A DNA stretch of 64,000 nt from Symmetrospora coprosmae (GCA_008802785.1 VUYT01000008.1:372001-436000), one strand, 5' to 3'; counted from the stretch's first letter, positions 1 through 12,185 are shown. A program made the numbers and translations. The notes: generated by a model from the sequence alone, not told the origin.

Positions 1-728
1 GAGGGACACAGCGCGCTGGCTGAGAGTGTCCTGTCGTCGGTGTATGTGGTGGTGCCGGCTCGCGGTTGCCGTGCCCCGTCTGTCTCTTCCTTCTGCTCCA
101 AACACTTTGCACGTCTCTCGCATCGCCCTTCCACCCCATCTCAGACTGGGCCCTGACGACGTACATCGTTTGGGTCTTGTCTCGTTTACGGTCTACACCC
201 TCACATTACATCTGCTGTGTGCGCGCATCCCTGTGTGTGCATCGCTGCTTGCTCTTTCTGCCCCCCTTTCGACTCCTCTTCTTTGTCTGCCTCTCATCCG
301 CACAACCATCACAACCATCAGTGCAGCAATCAGTCGCCCAACCATACACATCCACACAGTACAAGCACATATCAGCATCAACCAGTGCTCCTGATCCAGG
401 TCGTACAACTACGGCTGGTCCTGTACTCCGAGTACCGGTGGCAGTGCAGTTCCGTCGTCCGTAGGGGCCCTTACCTAGCTCCGTGAGGCGGACTTCGCGT
501 TGGTGCAGGCAGAGGGTGAGTGCGACTGCTTCTCTGCAGGCGGCCGATACTGTCTAGCAGCCCGCCTTGCGCCTACACCTGTGCCTGGTCCTAACACACT
601 CCTCTTCCTCTGCCCCTTTCTGTCGGCCTTCTCGGTGACCTCACCCACCCACCAGGAACCCCGTTGTCCTTGACGACCAGATCCCTCGCCTCCCTGCCCT
701 GCTCCTTTACACAGCCTCAAGCACCAAC
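1..728. other. Upstream region of the forkhead gene
   Basis: This 728-base stretch is pyrimidine- and CA-rich and I see no supportable coding region in it. It probably holds the promoter and 5' UTR of the forkhead gene that starts at 729. The open frames present are short, overlap each other on both strands and show no recognisable domain. Confidence 0.5.
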
Positions 729-3700
729 ATGTCAGCAGCACAATTCCCTCAGCAGATCTTCTACCCAGCGCACCAACCGCAGCAACAGCAGCGACCGTAC
801 CAGGTCTTCCAGCCTCACCCTGCGTCTGCAGGAACCCCGAACCCCCTTCACCAGCGCGCCGCCACGCTGCAAGCCGGACATCCGATGCAGCACCAGCACC
901 AGCAACAGCATGCCTCACCCATGCTAGGCCACCATTTTGCACCATCTTCCTCGTCACTGACGCCCGGATCCGTCACCACGTCACCACGGAACGCAAAGTC
1001 GGCTTCACCCATGCCGAGGGCAGGCACCCCTGGCAGCACCGTCACGCACTTTCCACCGGCCCCGCAGTGGCACTATCAGCTGGGACAACCCCTCTACATG
1101 CAGCAGCACCACTTCCACCATCAACCCCAACAGCAGCAGCAGCCTCTCGCCGGCGAGAGCGGCGCCTCTGAAGGCGAGTACGATGGGAGCGGTCACGACG
1201 ACAGACCTGCTACAGCAGCCGTGACGACCAGAATACAGACTCGCTCCCGCAGCATCGCAAGTCGCGCTGCTGCATCGGGCGGTGGCCTCTTTCAGCCTCC
1301 CAACCCGGGCCCGGTCAACGATGGCACGAACAGCGATGCCGAAGGGGAGATGGACGCGGACGTGCACAGCGAGCTCAAAGCTCGCACGCGCCGACAGCGT
1401 GTAAGCCGAAAAACATCGGGAACCGGGAGCGAGAATGCCAACGATGTCGACGGAGATGGCGAGAGTCAAGGCGAAGGTTCGGCAAATGTGAGCGCCGAGA
1501 CCACCGCTGCCGCAGCGGCAGCAGCAGCCGCCCGCAAGGAAACATATGGCATCGAGGATGAGGAGACCACTGGACTTTGGGACCTCGCCGACGGACCGGA
1601 GGGGTACAGCGGCAAGCCGCCCTACCCTTACCTGACTCGTGAGTGTGCTAATCTATCTCAGGCCACGTCAGGCCAATCGCACCGCAGAGCCGTGCTGAAG
1701 GTGACTCCTACTTCACTCTAGTCATCCGTATTGCTCTGCTCAGCAGTGAGCACAAGCGCCTCACATTGCAGGAGCTCTACGACGCTCTCGAGCAACGCTA
1801 TCCGTAAGCCGATGCCTTGGGAACCCAGCGAGCACGGACTAAGCTTACACAGACCATGATGCTGCGGCACAGCTTCTTCAACGGCGATGGCAAGGGATGG
1901 AAGAACTCCATCAGACACAACCTGTCTCTCAACAAGTGCTTCAAGAAGGAGGCTCGACACGTTCTCGACCCAGGAGTGAGCTACGACCTGCGGAACCAGT
2001 GCCATCTTGGAAGCGCTTGCTGATTCACATTCCCGTATGCAGAAAGGATCGTATTGGTTCGTTGACACGGCTGAGGAGTACTCCACGCCTCGAATACGTC
2101 AGAGGCGCACCAAGCGCAAGAAGGGCGCAAAGGACGACTCGTCATCCGAGCATGACGATGCGCAGCAAGCCGAGGAATACGCCACAAACGCTTCTACGTC
2201 AGGCACACCGGCCGTAGCAAGCAAGTCACGCAAGCGGAAAGCAGACCCTTTCGACCCTGAGCAGGACAATGGCTTTGGCGAACCACACCAGCCTACCAAG
2301 CGGGCTGTGAGGGGTAAAGGGAGCAGCCGTACTGTTTCGAACGCGCCCCTGAAGGCGACCCGGCCGCCGGACCTCAAGCTTCCCGCTGCATATCCGGCTT
2401 TCACTCTTGGCCGCAATAACGACAGCAGCGGACATGGGCCAGGCCTCGCTGTGCAGTCAGGAGGTACGCACCGGAATCGCATGCGGGCCATCTCGGCTCC
2501 TTCTCCCATCACCGCCAGCTTCTTCACCACGTTCGCCCAAGCCGGCGGACACACACAAGGCTACCCTGAGATGCAGCAGGAGATGCAGCCGGCATACTTC
2601 AACCCGTTCGCCCAGCCGCCTCCACAGGGCGGATACATCTACGGAACTCAGCCACATGTACACCAACACCTCGCTGGTCACGCTCACCCGCCGACATACA
2701 CATTCCCCGTCGCTCACCACGCGCATACTCACCACCAGCATCAGCAGTTCCCTCTTGCTATCCAGCACCAGAACCACAGCTCGATCGGGCAGACGCAGCT
2801 CCAGCAGCACCTCAGCAACGCCCCTGTTGACTTCCGGCCATGGGACCACCCCTCCGATCATGGATTGAGCGGCGACGCTCTTGCGCCTGGCATGGAGATG
2901 ACGGCATCGGCGCCGGCAGCTATGCAGATGCAGCAGGGAATGGACCACTCCGACGCGCAGAGCCTAGGAAGGGACGGCGCATCTCTGCACGAGATACATG
3001 ATCTCACTGCCATGGCAGACGAGATGCTGCAGGACGGCGCGGACTCGATCTTCTCGCTGCCACCGCCGCGCGTCAAGCAGGAGTCCCCTGAGCCGCAAGA
3101 GGGACCTATCAGCCAGGCATCATCGCAAGAACCTGCCCCAGAAGCCGCTGCCGCTGCGGGTGCGGAGCCGGCTTCGCAGCCGATGAGCGCGGGAGCATCC
3201 GTGCCGGCACTCATGCCCGACTCGGCGGCGTCTCTACCAGACAGCGTAGAAGGGCTGGTCACTCCGGCCACGTCGTCCGGCTCAGTCTTTGATGCACTAC
3301 GTACTGAAAATGCCGTAGCTGTCGCCGAGAAAGGGGCTGTCGTCGACTTACCGAGCACAGTCAGCGGTGAAGGCGAATCGATGGCTAGGCAGGGCTCACC
3401 ACCGCCTGGTCCCGTAGCCAGGTACTCTTTCCCTGGACCTAGTCCTGCGAAGACGGCTAGCTCGTCCCCGGGCGGTCAGACCACCCGTGTGACGATCCCT
3501 CCTCCCTCGCATGCGCAAAGCCAAGCAGCGGTACCTGTGGCGTCCGCCTCGCAGGTCGCGCGTGACGGGTTTGCCATCCCCTCCCTGCCATTCCAGGGTC
3601 AGGCGCAGGCACCCGCTGCACCCGGGATCCAGGTAGTAGGCGGCGTCGTGAACCGCCCCGCGCCGCTCAGCTTCCTCAACCGCGACGTCCTGCGTACCTA

Positions 3701-3926
3701 CTCGCCCCCTCCCAGTGCCGGCATGGCCCAGTCGCCGACACGCCTCTTGCCTAGCAAAGACTACGACACGCTTTTCTCGAATGCACCCTTTGGCGTCGTT
3801 TTCGACTTTGGCGCAGGCGGGACCGTTGTGGGAAGCGGGATGGGATCGACGACGTTTCAGGGATCTGGCGCGCCTAGCCAGCGGATGAGCCGGAGCGGGA
3901 GCATCTTTGGCCTGACACTGGCGTGA
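729..3926 (+). CDS. Forkhead (winged-helix) transcription factor
   Basis: Predicted exons are 729-1638, 1722-1803, 1873-1975 and 2043-3926, giving 992 residues. The introns (83, 69 and 67 nt) all fall inside the forkhead domain. Spliced, the domain runs from KPPYPYL, through IRIALLSS and [15 protein letters not shown], to [16 protein letters not shown] and GKGSYWFVD, at about residues 297-382. This is the complete DNA-recognition core, including the N-S-I-R-H-N-L-S helix 3. The N-terminal 290 residues are Gln/His/Pro-rich with a short poly-Ala run, and the 600-residue C-terminal tail is Ser/Pro/Gln/Ala-rich and probably a disordered regulatory or activation region. Family knowledge predicts a nuclear sequence-specific regulator, for example of cell-cycle or stress genes; the exact orthologue cannot be told from the domain alone. 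The start is the first ATG in frame with the domain. Confidence 0.93.
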
Positions 3927-4151
3927 GCCTCCGCACACCGGAAACCTTGCTAGGCATAAGTCCGCGGTTGCTCTTGCATCCCTATATGCGATTGCCGTGC
4001 TGCTCGTCAATTTCCGATTGGACGGCATTGGCACACAATAACACTTGCACACAACGACACTCTGTATATACACGATCACCCGTAACGGATAGTTCGCAGT
4101 ACGTTCGAAGGTGTATCTCGCTCGACCGCGCTTCCTGCTTCTTGCAAGACT

Positions 4152-5381
4152 CTACTCATTCGGGCAGAATTCGAGGATCTCTTTCAGCAAGTCCTCACTC
4201 GCCTGTTCAGGCACGTAGTGTCCACTTTCTACGGCTCTGCCTGAGATCTTGACGCTCTCCTCGCAATATCCTCTCCAAACGCCGAGGACGTCGCCATACT
4301 TTGGGATTAAGCCTTGCGAGCCCCACAGCACCTTCAGAGCCTCGACCTGGACCTTGTGTCCGCGCTCTCTGTCATGACGGTCGTGTTCGAGATCAATAGT
4401 TGCGGCTGCGCGGTAGTCCTCGCAGGCCTGGCGACGACATCGGTAGGAACGGGGCGCCGGGAAGGTCAGCACATGTGGGGCAGAGACGAATACAGGGTAA
4501 AGGCCACCAACACCATGGATGCCCTTCCTGGTTGACCAGTGTTTGAAGTAGTCTTCGCGCGCAGCAGGCGCAAAGTCAAACCTGCGCGTCGCGGTGGTGA
4601 AGTAGGCCTCCGGGTTGCCGGCAATCATGTCTTCGGCATTGGGCAGGAGCTGGAAGAACCAGTGCCAGTAGGTAGTCGCCTACGACCATCCAATCTTGTC
4701 AGCCACCGCTGTTCTGTCTCGCGTCAGTCGGCTGGTATGCATGAGGCACGCACAAACTCGCGGTCTGTCGTCTCATACATGAAGAGCGTCGGGCAGATGT
4801 CGAGGATCATGAGCTTCCTGACGGCCTTCGGGTGGTCTAGCACCAGGCGATGTGCGACGCGTCCGCCTCGGTCGTGTGCGACGAGATGGAACTGCTCGTA
4901 GCCAAAGTGTTTCCTGCCGGGGCATTGCGGAGACGGAATGTCACGTCAGCGCGGCTGCGATCAAGTACTTGACCGCGGCTTGCAGAACGAAAGAAGGTGA
5001 GCGACGCACGCAACCTCGACAACATCTCGCGCCATCTCGCGTTTCGAGTACTCAACGTGGTTCTTGGAAGCTTTTGGCTTCGAGCTGCGGCCGTATCCTC
5101 GGAGGTCCATGGCTAGAACCGTGTACCCTGCCTCGACCAGCCTGTCTGCGATCTTGTGGTATATGTATCGCGTCTGTGGGTATCTGCGAGCAGCGAAATA
5201 CTCTAAGCTCGCGCACCACCCCGAGTAGGGTGAAGGATGCCGTGAAGCACCCATGCAGCAGCACGAGCGGGGGCCCGGATCCGCCTTTGAGCACGCTGAT
5301 ATCGATTTGCAGGCCCGGAACGGCCGCGCTCTCGACGCGGACCGTGCTCTCTTCGAAATGCCGAAAGTCTTGCTCTGCCAT
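4152..5381 (-). CDS. Fluoroacetate dehalogenase-like alpha/beta hydrolase
   Basis: Five exons on the minus strand (5381-5251, 5183-5010, 4913-4754, 4679-4512, 4427-4152) give 302 residues, the usual length of the family. The oxyanion-hole motif HGYPQT (about 43-48) is rebuilt by the first intron. The nucleophile elbow HDRGGR puts the catalytic Asp at about 116, with both arginines that bind the substrate carboxylate in fluoroacetate dehalogenases. The fluoride-pocket pair His-Trp is seen in YWHWFF (about 161-162), and the general-base His in SGHYVPE (about 281). DLRGYG lies at about 70-75. The family cleaves C-halogen bonds of short haloacids, but some members act as epoxide or ester hydrolases, so substrate is inference. 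No neighbouring gene suggests a haloacid pathway. The protein shows no signal peptide, so it is probably cytosolic. Confidence 0.9.
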
Positions 5382-5870
5382 CGGGTATTGCTTCTCTTGC
5401 AGAAGTCGGAGAGGAGAAGTGCCAGAATGCGCCGGGTACTTGCGGCCCGGTGGTACATGTGCGGCTGGCCTGCATGGCATCGGGACGCGCAGGAAAGCAA
5501 GCTACGACTGGTTACTGCAGCTCAGACGCAACAAGCTAACGATAAGCATATTGTACACGGTCCTCTAGGGAATCTCGGAGCTTTTTATGCTATGCTATAG
5601 TGGACGAAAGCTCGGCCGCAAGCCATCATGAGCGAGGAGAAGCGAATGTGAGAATATGAGCCGGAGGCGGTCAGGGCTTGGAATATGTGTGAGTGGCTCT
5701 AACGAGCGCGTTGAGATGATACAGTATTGAGTTGTCGGCGGATAATGTCCATATCTGGGCCGGTGAAGGAGAACTTTGCGAGCCGGAGAGACGGAAAGAC
5801 ATCGAAAAGAAGAGAAATGGTCGAAGGAGGCGAAGTAGGAGAAAGAGCGACACCCGATCGATTAGGCACT
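5382..5870. other. Intergenic region between two minus-strand genes
   Basis: These 489 bases separate the dehalogenase start (5381) from the stop of the upstream TVP38-like gene (5871). They should contain the dehalogenase promoter and the 3' UTR of the upstream gene. I see no gene or clear motif here. Confidence 0.5.
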
Positions 5871-8223
5871 TCACTGTCGCGGCATCATCGAGCGCTCGTG
5901 CGCGACCTGCTCTAGGTCGGCCACGAGCCTACTCCGGCCGAGTGCATCCAGTCCAAAGCCCAGCAGCTCTCCCTCGCTCTCGGCAATATCCTCTCGGAAC
6001 TCCTCCTCAGCGCCCAGCTTGGCTTTGATGGTGCCCTGATTCTGCGTATGCGTATGCCCATGCTGCCAGGCGCCTGCGCCTGCGCCTGCACCGACAGCAA
6101 AGCCCGTGTTTTGCCGCTCAAAGGCGTGTCGCTGCTGCACCCGAACACTCGCTCCGTTCCCTAGACCAGGATCGGCGAACACGCCCCGGTCGAGGGCGAT
6201 AGAGCTGCGCGTGGCGACTTCGCGCATCTCGGATGCCTCGCCGGTATCCGCACGTCCGCGGGCCGGGTGGGACTGGAAGTAATCGTGCTCGAACAGCAGA
6301 GGGAGCTGCGAGCTGTCGCCGTTGTGCGTGGCGGTGCTCGACGAGCGGGAGCGCAGCGCACTGGCGTCCGAGTCGAAGGACGGCAGACGGTCACAGTCGT
6401 CCACGTCGTCGACTGCGCGCCGCGCGACCCGCAGCAGATAGACGAAGACGCCTGCAGATACAAATACCCCATGAATCAGCGTTTGAGTTAGCAATGCAGT
6501 GCAGGCGCTAGCGAGAGATCGGACTCACCAATACACAGCAGGACGCCCACAGCACCCGCTATAGCCTTCATGCGCTGACCCGCCTGTTCCCTCTCGAGCT
6601 CCTCTTCCGTTGCGCCTTCTACCGCTTCACCTGCTCCCCCTGCTTGCGCGAACGAGCGTATCGTGCATCCGACGCTGACGTGCACGAGGAGCTTTAGGTT
6701 TGCGATGGCGGTGCACCAGAAGTAGCAGCTGAACGAGAGCGTCTGAGACGATGCGAGGAGGGTGTTCATGACGTTGTACGGGTACGGGCTGAGGCGGATG
6801 AGGAAGAGCAGCTTGGGCCTGCGCTCCACCGCGCGAATGACCTTTTTCAAGCTGGGCGACTTGTCGAGGAGGCGGCACATGCACCCTTTGAGCCAGATCT
6901 TGCTCAGCGCAAAGACAACCACTGCCCCGCTCAGCGCGGCAAGGTACGAGAGGATGAACCCGTGCAGCAGGCCGTACGAGTAGCCCGCGAGAAAGATGAA
7001 TGTCGAGTACATGGGCAGCGGGGGAAAGGTCGTCAGGAAAATGCAGGAGAAGAGGATCGAGTCGCCGAAGAGACCTTGCGCCTTCAGGTACGTGGAGAGC
7101 GAGTCGAGGCCTACAAATTTCGGCACTGTGGTGTTAGCCGGACAGTGTTCCACCATACAGGGCATTGCTCGAGTGCGACCTTGTGCGACCCACCCGAGAA
7201 GACCTGCTCGTGCCACACGGCAACAACAAGCGCCATGACGACGCTTACGATGACCCAGACGACGAGCGGAATGTACGCTCTCAGTCTCTCTGGCGTCCTC
7301 CACCTGCCCGTTCTGCTGTCGGTCCACTCGCCGGTCCCTATGCCCAGGCTCGCCTTGGTCCTGCCTAATGCGAGATGGGCGCGTGCGATCCCGGACGCCA
7401 GCGAGTGCCGCCTCAAATGTCCAGCGTGTGAATGATTCTGGTGGTGCGAGGTCGAAAGGCGGCGGTCGTGCATGTCTGCCAGCAGGGGCGAGCTGGCTCC
7501 TGCATGATGGTGAGGGTGGTGCTGCTGTTGCAGCACGGCGGGCGAGCGCGCAGACGGCCGGGACGATACGCGCGTCAAGCGCAGGCGGCCGTCCTCATCG
7601 GCAGAGGTGCTCGCTCGAGGCGAGGAAGGTCGGGATGCGCGCGAGGACGGGCGGCTGCTCAGAATGCCGCCGTACGAGCTGTGCGAGGTCGAGGTCGAGG
7701 ACTGGGCCGCAGCGGTGGCGGCGGGTGAGCGCGAGCGGGAGCCGCCTGTCGCAGCGACAGAGGACGAGCGGCCGTGCCCCAGGCTGAGTGCGCGAGTGGG
7801 CGAGCCGTGTTGCGATGCCTTTGCGTCCTTCTGGGGTCGACGGTGCTGCTGCTGCTGGTGGTGGTGGTGGTGGTCATGCTGGGCCCCGCTGCTGCCGCTG
7901 CTGCGGTCGGCCTTGGCTATGCGAGCGCGCCCGTTGGCCCCAGGGTCCGAGAGCTGGCGGGTGGAGCCAGAGCGGTCGACGAAATGGGCGCCCTTGCTGA
8001 AGTAGTCGTGTATGACATGCTGCTCTGAGCCGCCGCGAGCATAGAATGGCTCATTGCCATCATCCATGGGGCTCGGGGTCGTTGTGAGGACGGGAGTGGC
8101 AGGCCTGGACCGCAGCGCGGCGCTGCCAGACGTCGTCGCCGCTGCAGCCGCTGACGCGGTCGAGATGGACAGGGAAGGCTGCATCTGCGTCTGTATCATT
8201 GTCGTTGTCGTTGGCGTACCCAT
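5871..8223 (-). CDS. TVP38/TMEM64 (VTT-domain) membrane protein
   Basis: Exons 8223-7194, 7110-6529 and 6451-5871 (introns of 83 and 77 nt) encode 730 residues. The first 310 residues are Ser/Arg/His-rich and probably cytosolic; they include a His run and a Gln run. A membrane segment (YIPLVVWVIVSVVMALVV, about 317-334) precedes the VTT/SNARE-associated Golgi domain, recognised by TTFPPLPMYSTFIFLAGYSYG and by RLSPYPYNVMNTLLASS, the two conserved re-entrant loops of the family. A last membrane helix (AIAGAVGVLLCIGVFVYLL) is rebuilt by the second intron. The tail of about 190 residues is hydrophilic. Yeast Tvp38 sits in Tlg2-positive Golgi vesicles, and the related TMEM41B/VMP1 proteins are lipid scramblases; a Golgi lipid-transport role here is inference. 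The long N-terminal extension is not typical of yeast Tvp38. Confidence 0.88.
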
Positions 8224-8823
8224 GGCATCCCCGTGGTCTCTTGCTGCTGGCTGCTGGCTGCTGGCTGCTGTTGCGATGCGCGTGCTTGCCTGCAGCTGCA
8301 GCAGAGCAGGCCCTACCCTTCAACAATGAGAGCACACAGTCGCTGGTCGAGCCTCTCTCTGCGGCGATATGCGTCGACAAGTGACTGCAGTCCAGTAGGA
8401 TTTCTCGACTGTAGATGCTGCTGAGGGTGAGTAGTGAGATGCACAGCAGACCTGCCCGCTGTCCGCTGGTGAACTGCGGGTGCGTCTCCCGTCTCGCTTG
8501 CCGCTCTTTGCCAGTGACACACCCCCGTCTCAGAATCGGGTGTCTCCCCGACCCCTCGATGCGCGCATCTAACAAGAGGAAAGGCAACAATCCTCGCGCA
8601 AAGCTTGGATAGAACGGCGCCATGGAATACCCTAACAGCTCGCGGGCGTCATGCAGCGTGTTCGAGGGCATGCGCCGCCGACGCCGGGGCACAGATGAGC
8701 GGGGACTTTTCTCGAGCGTCTCGCGGCGCCATGGACGCTGTTTGTCAATGCCTGACGTACCACTGCATACATACACTGATAAGGACCCGGAGAGAGTGAA
8801 CAGGGGCCCGCCCCGTCTCCTAT
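8224..8823. other. Intergenic region with short GCTGCTG-rich repeat
   Basis: This 600-base gap lies between the coatomer zeta stop (8824) and the TVP38-like start (8223), so it holds the TVP38 promoter and 5' UTR. Around 8240-8273 there is a short imperfect tandem repeat of GCTGCTG units. The frames that read through here have no recognisable domain. Confidence 0.5.
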
Positions 8824-10100
8824 CTACATCTGCCCGATCCGGTTCACGACGCGGTCTCTGACGGTCGAGAAGGCGGCCATGATGGACTGCGTAACCGCCG
8901 TCAACGGAGCAAGTCAGCCTACAGGCGCATACCTCAAGTACAGCAGGAGTCGGGCACGCACCTGCTCGTCAATCTTGAGCTCGGACAGATTCGAGATGGG
9001 ATCCGGGCGGGGCCGCGAGCACCGCGATGCAATGGCCGTCGAGTCCGTCTCGAGGATGATGCTGGGAAACCAAAAGGGGGAGAGAGAAGCGGAAGCAGTC
9101 AGCCAAGTGCTCGACAGGTACACGGGCACCAGGGATGCACGAGGCAACCCCTTGGTCGTGGGGCCCGCTGGAGGCTGCCTCATCAGGTCACCCGGCCAGG
9201 CGGCCCGCTCTACCCCACTCACCCATCGTCAATCGTCTCGTCGAGCGCCAGCACCACGAGATCCAAGTTCTCCAGCACGCTCCGCTTCTCGACCTGATGC
9301 CTGAGGAGCAAGCTGACGGCGTCGTGGAAGGCGTAGAGGACGTTCTGGAGCATGAGCTCGTTCTCGTACTCTGGTCCAACAACGTAGAATGTCAGGTCGA
9401 TGCTCGACTTGTAGAGGACGAGGTGGTTGCTGTAGAGGAGGATGTCGCCTGATGGGGTCGGGCAGGGCATATGGGGAGTGAATGTGGATAGGTCGGAGCG
9501 AGCAGCGTGCAGATCAGGCAAGGGTCCAGGTGAGGAGGCAGGATGGTTCACAGGCAGAGGGCAAGACGGGCAGGGATGGGAGGAGAAGAAGCAGAGGAGA
9601 AGTCGTCAGCAGCTGGATCGCGCCGACACTGAGCCCAGGCCGCATGCCGCGACCGCAGTGAGGCTGGAGTGCAGCACGACGCACCGGACCCTTTCCTCGT
9701 CTTGTCAAAGATGCCCCTCTCGAACGCCCTCTGGTCCTTTGTGGATGCAAACGGGTTCTTGAACCCTTGCAGGCTGTTCTGTACTGCCGTCGAGGCTGCA
9801 CCAGGAGCAGCAGCGGCAGCAGCGGGCACTGGGACTGCGCTCCCTGTCGCGTTTGGCCCTGTTGCCTTCTTCTGCTCCGAGGACGGCAGCGAGGATGCCG
9901 GGTGCAAGGGCTCGTAGTACTTTGACAGGATGGTGTTGCCTGCGCTGTCGAGGAGGACGACGGCAGTGACGCTGTACAGGCCGAGGTTGGTCTGTGTGTA
10001 TGTCAGTCAGTCCAGTCTGTGCATTTGACGCGCATCCTCCCCAGCTCCATCCTCCTGGGACAAGGCCATCCAGCTGCAGGGATGCAGATATACCCACCAT
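8824..10100 (-). CDS. RET3: Coatomer (COPI) subunit zeta
   Basis: Five exons (10100-10098, 9991-9685, 9448-9223, 9061-8962, 8886-8824) give 232 residues. The first exon is only the ATG, followed at once by a GTGGGT donor; exon 2 then starts TNLGLYSVTAVVLLDSAGNT. The longin-like sigma/zeta fold is clear from AFERGIFDKT, LVLYKSSIDLTFYVVG, ENELMLQNVLYAFHDAVS, VLENLDLVVLALDETIDDG and ILETDS. The C-terminal helix SIMAAFSTVRDRVVNRIGQM comes from the 63-nt last exon. A Pro/Ala-rich insert of about 40 residues (near 40-75) sits between the first strand pair and the AFERGIF segment, which is longer than in yeast. Zeta-COP is part of the F-subcomplex of the COPI coat in retrograde Golgi-to-ER transport. 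The third intron in transcript order (9062-9222) and the second (9449-9684, 236 nt) are longer than most here. Confidence 0.9.
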
Positions 10101-10347
10101 GATGGAAGGACAGCGAGATGATGCGCGCTGCAATGCGCCTGCACGCCTACCACGCTGATATCGAATTGGATGGAGATGGAGATGGTGGGCCAAGGGTGAA
10201 CCTCGACGGGCAGGCGGGCAGGCAGGCAGGCAGCGCAGGCAGCGCACAGGCATCAGCTGGACGGACGGACGGACGGCGTGACCTGAGGGCAACGACGGCT
10301 TCCCCTCTTGCCAATTCCCATACCAGTATCAGCATATTACCATCACG
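10101..10347. promoter_or_regulatory. Shared divergent promoter of zeta-COP and the M28 peptidase
   Basis: Only 247 bases separate the two divergent start codons, so both genes must share this interval for promoter and 5' UTR. It contains two short tandem arrays: GGCAGGCAGGCAGG-type repeats at about 10209-10243 and GGAC repeats at about 10259-10275. Whether these arrays bind a regulator is unknown. Confidence 0.6.
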
Positions 10348-12185
10348 ATGAGATCCACTGGCACCTTGCTCGCTGTCGCCGCAGCCGCATCCCACCTCGT
10401 CCAGGCGGTCCCGCATCAGCTGCCATTCCTGGGCAGCAGCAGCAGCAGCACCAGCAGCCCCGATGCCATCATCGACGCCATGCCCATCACCGACGCCCAG
10501 GTCGACCACGGCCTGTGGAGGGCGCAGCACACAGCGGGTCTCCCTCCCAACGTCCCATCCCTCGACTCGCTCGCCGCCGCGCTCGACCCAGACCATTTCA
10601 GCCAGCTCATCGAGCACATTGCCGCACTGCCGGAGAGGCGCACCCTCGCCCTCTCCGAGCGGCCCGAGGACGTCTACACCGTGTCCGAGGGGATGAAGGC
10701 CGTCCTCGTCTATGCGGGCATCAAGTTCATGGACATTACGGATCACTTCGATGCCGAGGAGGGTGACGTCCCCGCCAGAGTGGCGGGCAGCAGCGGCGAC
10801 GGCAGCGGCAAGCATGGCCACGGACACAAGGACGCAGAGCCATTGCCCAGCAAGATCAAGTACGGTGTGAAAGACCTCGAGAAGCGCTTCTACAAGGACA
10901 TCGACACAAAGAGGATGAAGGCCTTCCTCGCAAAGTTCAGCAGCTTCAGGACAAGGTGGGTGGCGTGCGACCCCGGTCCCCTCTGTATCTGAACGTCAGC
11001 GCCGATTCTGGACGTGCGTGTCGACCACCTGCAGATACTACCGTAGCTCGACGGGCAAAGAGTCGCAGGCTTGGCTCCTCGGCCAGGTCAGAGAGGTGCG
11101 CTTATCGCTACCACTCAACGCAACACGTCGTACTATCGCTAAGCGCAGGCTCCGTGTCTCGCCCACCCTCACAGATCGCCAACGCGAACGAGCACCTCAA
11201 CATGACGGTCTCCGAGTTTGCGCACCCGTGGGGCCAAAACTCAATCATTGCGCGCCTGCCAGTGCCCAGCAACGTCCAGAGCAAGGGCAAGGTCGTCGTA
11301 GGCGCGCATCAGGACAGCACGAACCTTTTGCCTTTCCTCGGCGCCCCGTGAGTCCCCACAAGCAGAACCTGCATGGAATTACCAGGAGCGAGTCCTCCAG
11401 CTGACCTGACCTGGCGCGATCGCGATTGACGCTGTGCTCTGAAACACGGCAGAGGCGCCGATGATGACGGATCGGGAACGACGACCGTCATGGAGGTTCT
11501 CCACCTCCTCACGGCCAACGGGTACACACCGTCCAGCTACGACATCGAGTTCCACTTCTACTCGGCCGAGGAGGGCGGGATGCTGGGCAGCAACGCCATT
11601 GCCGCCGACTGGGCAAAGCAGGGCGTGGACGCTGAGCGGATCCGCGGAATGCTGCAGGTGGGCCGCCCCCGTCCCCTGACCCAATCCCTTGGGTGCGCTT
11701 TCCTGCCTTGATCAGTTGCTGATGCCGCTTTCCGTGATGGGGCGCCACGACAGATGGACATGACAGCGTACGTCAAGCCGGGCACGCAGGAGCGCATCGG
11801 CATTGTCAACGACTTTGTCTCGCCCGAGCTCACGAGCTACATCAAGAGTCTCATCGACGAGTACAATACCATCCCATGGGTCGACTCCAAGTGTGGATAT
11901 GCGTGCTCGGACCACAGCGCGTGGACCAAAGTCGGCGTCCCTAGCGCGTTTGCCATTGGTGGGTCGCCTCATTCAGATTGCCCAGGCCGTTGCTCTCCTG
12001 TCCCGCACGCACGCAATGCGCTGACTCGACCGCTGTGCTCGTGCGCAGAGGCCACGTTCGAGGACTCAAACACCCGCCTGATTCACAGCTCTGGAGACGT
12101 CCTCACCGCCCCGGGATTCAGCTTCGACCACATGGCCCAGTTCGTCCGGCTGAGCACGGCGTTCGTCATGGAGCTGGCTGCTTGA
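10348..12185 (+). CDS. Secreted M28-family aminopeptidase
   Basis: Six exons (10348-10955, 11035-11095, 11175-11347, 11453-11657, 11754-11958, 12049-12185) give 462 residues. A signal peptide ([20 protein letters not shown]) is followed by a long propeptide-like region to about residue 185. The catalytic domain carries the M28 zinc ligands and catalytic residues in order: His in VVGAHQDS (about 268), Asp in GADDDGSGT (about 284-286), Glu-Glu in AEEGG, Asp in QMDMTAY, and His in [19 protein letters not shown] is also typical of fungal leucine aminopeptidases. Every splice phase fits these motifs. The family removes N-terminal residues from peptides outside the cell. The second intron could instead use a donor nine bases earlier, which would delete three residues. 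Confidence 0.9.

Noticed and set aside
5052-5480. Upstream in-frame extension of the dehalogenase (MPCRPAAHVPPG)
   Set aside because: The family length and conservation begin at MAEQDF (5381); the extension has no ATG and no family support.
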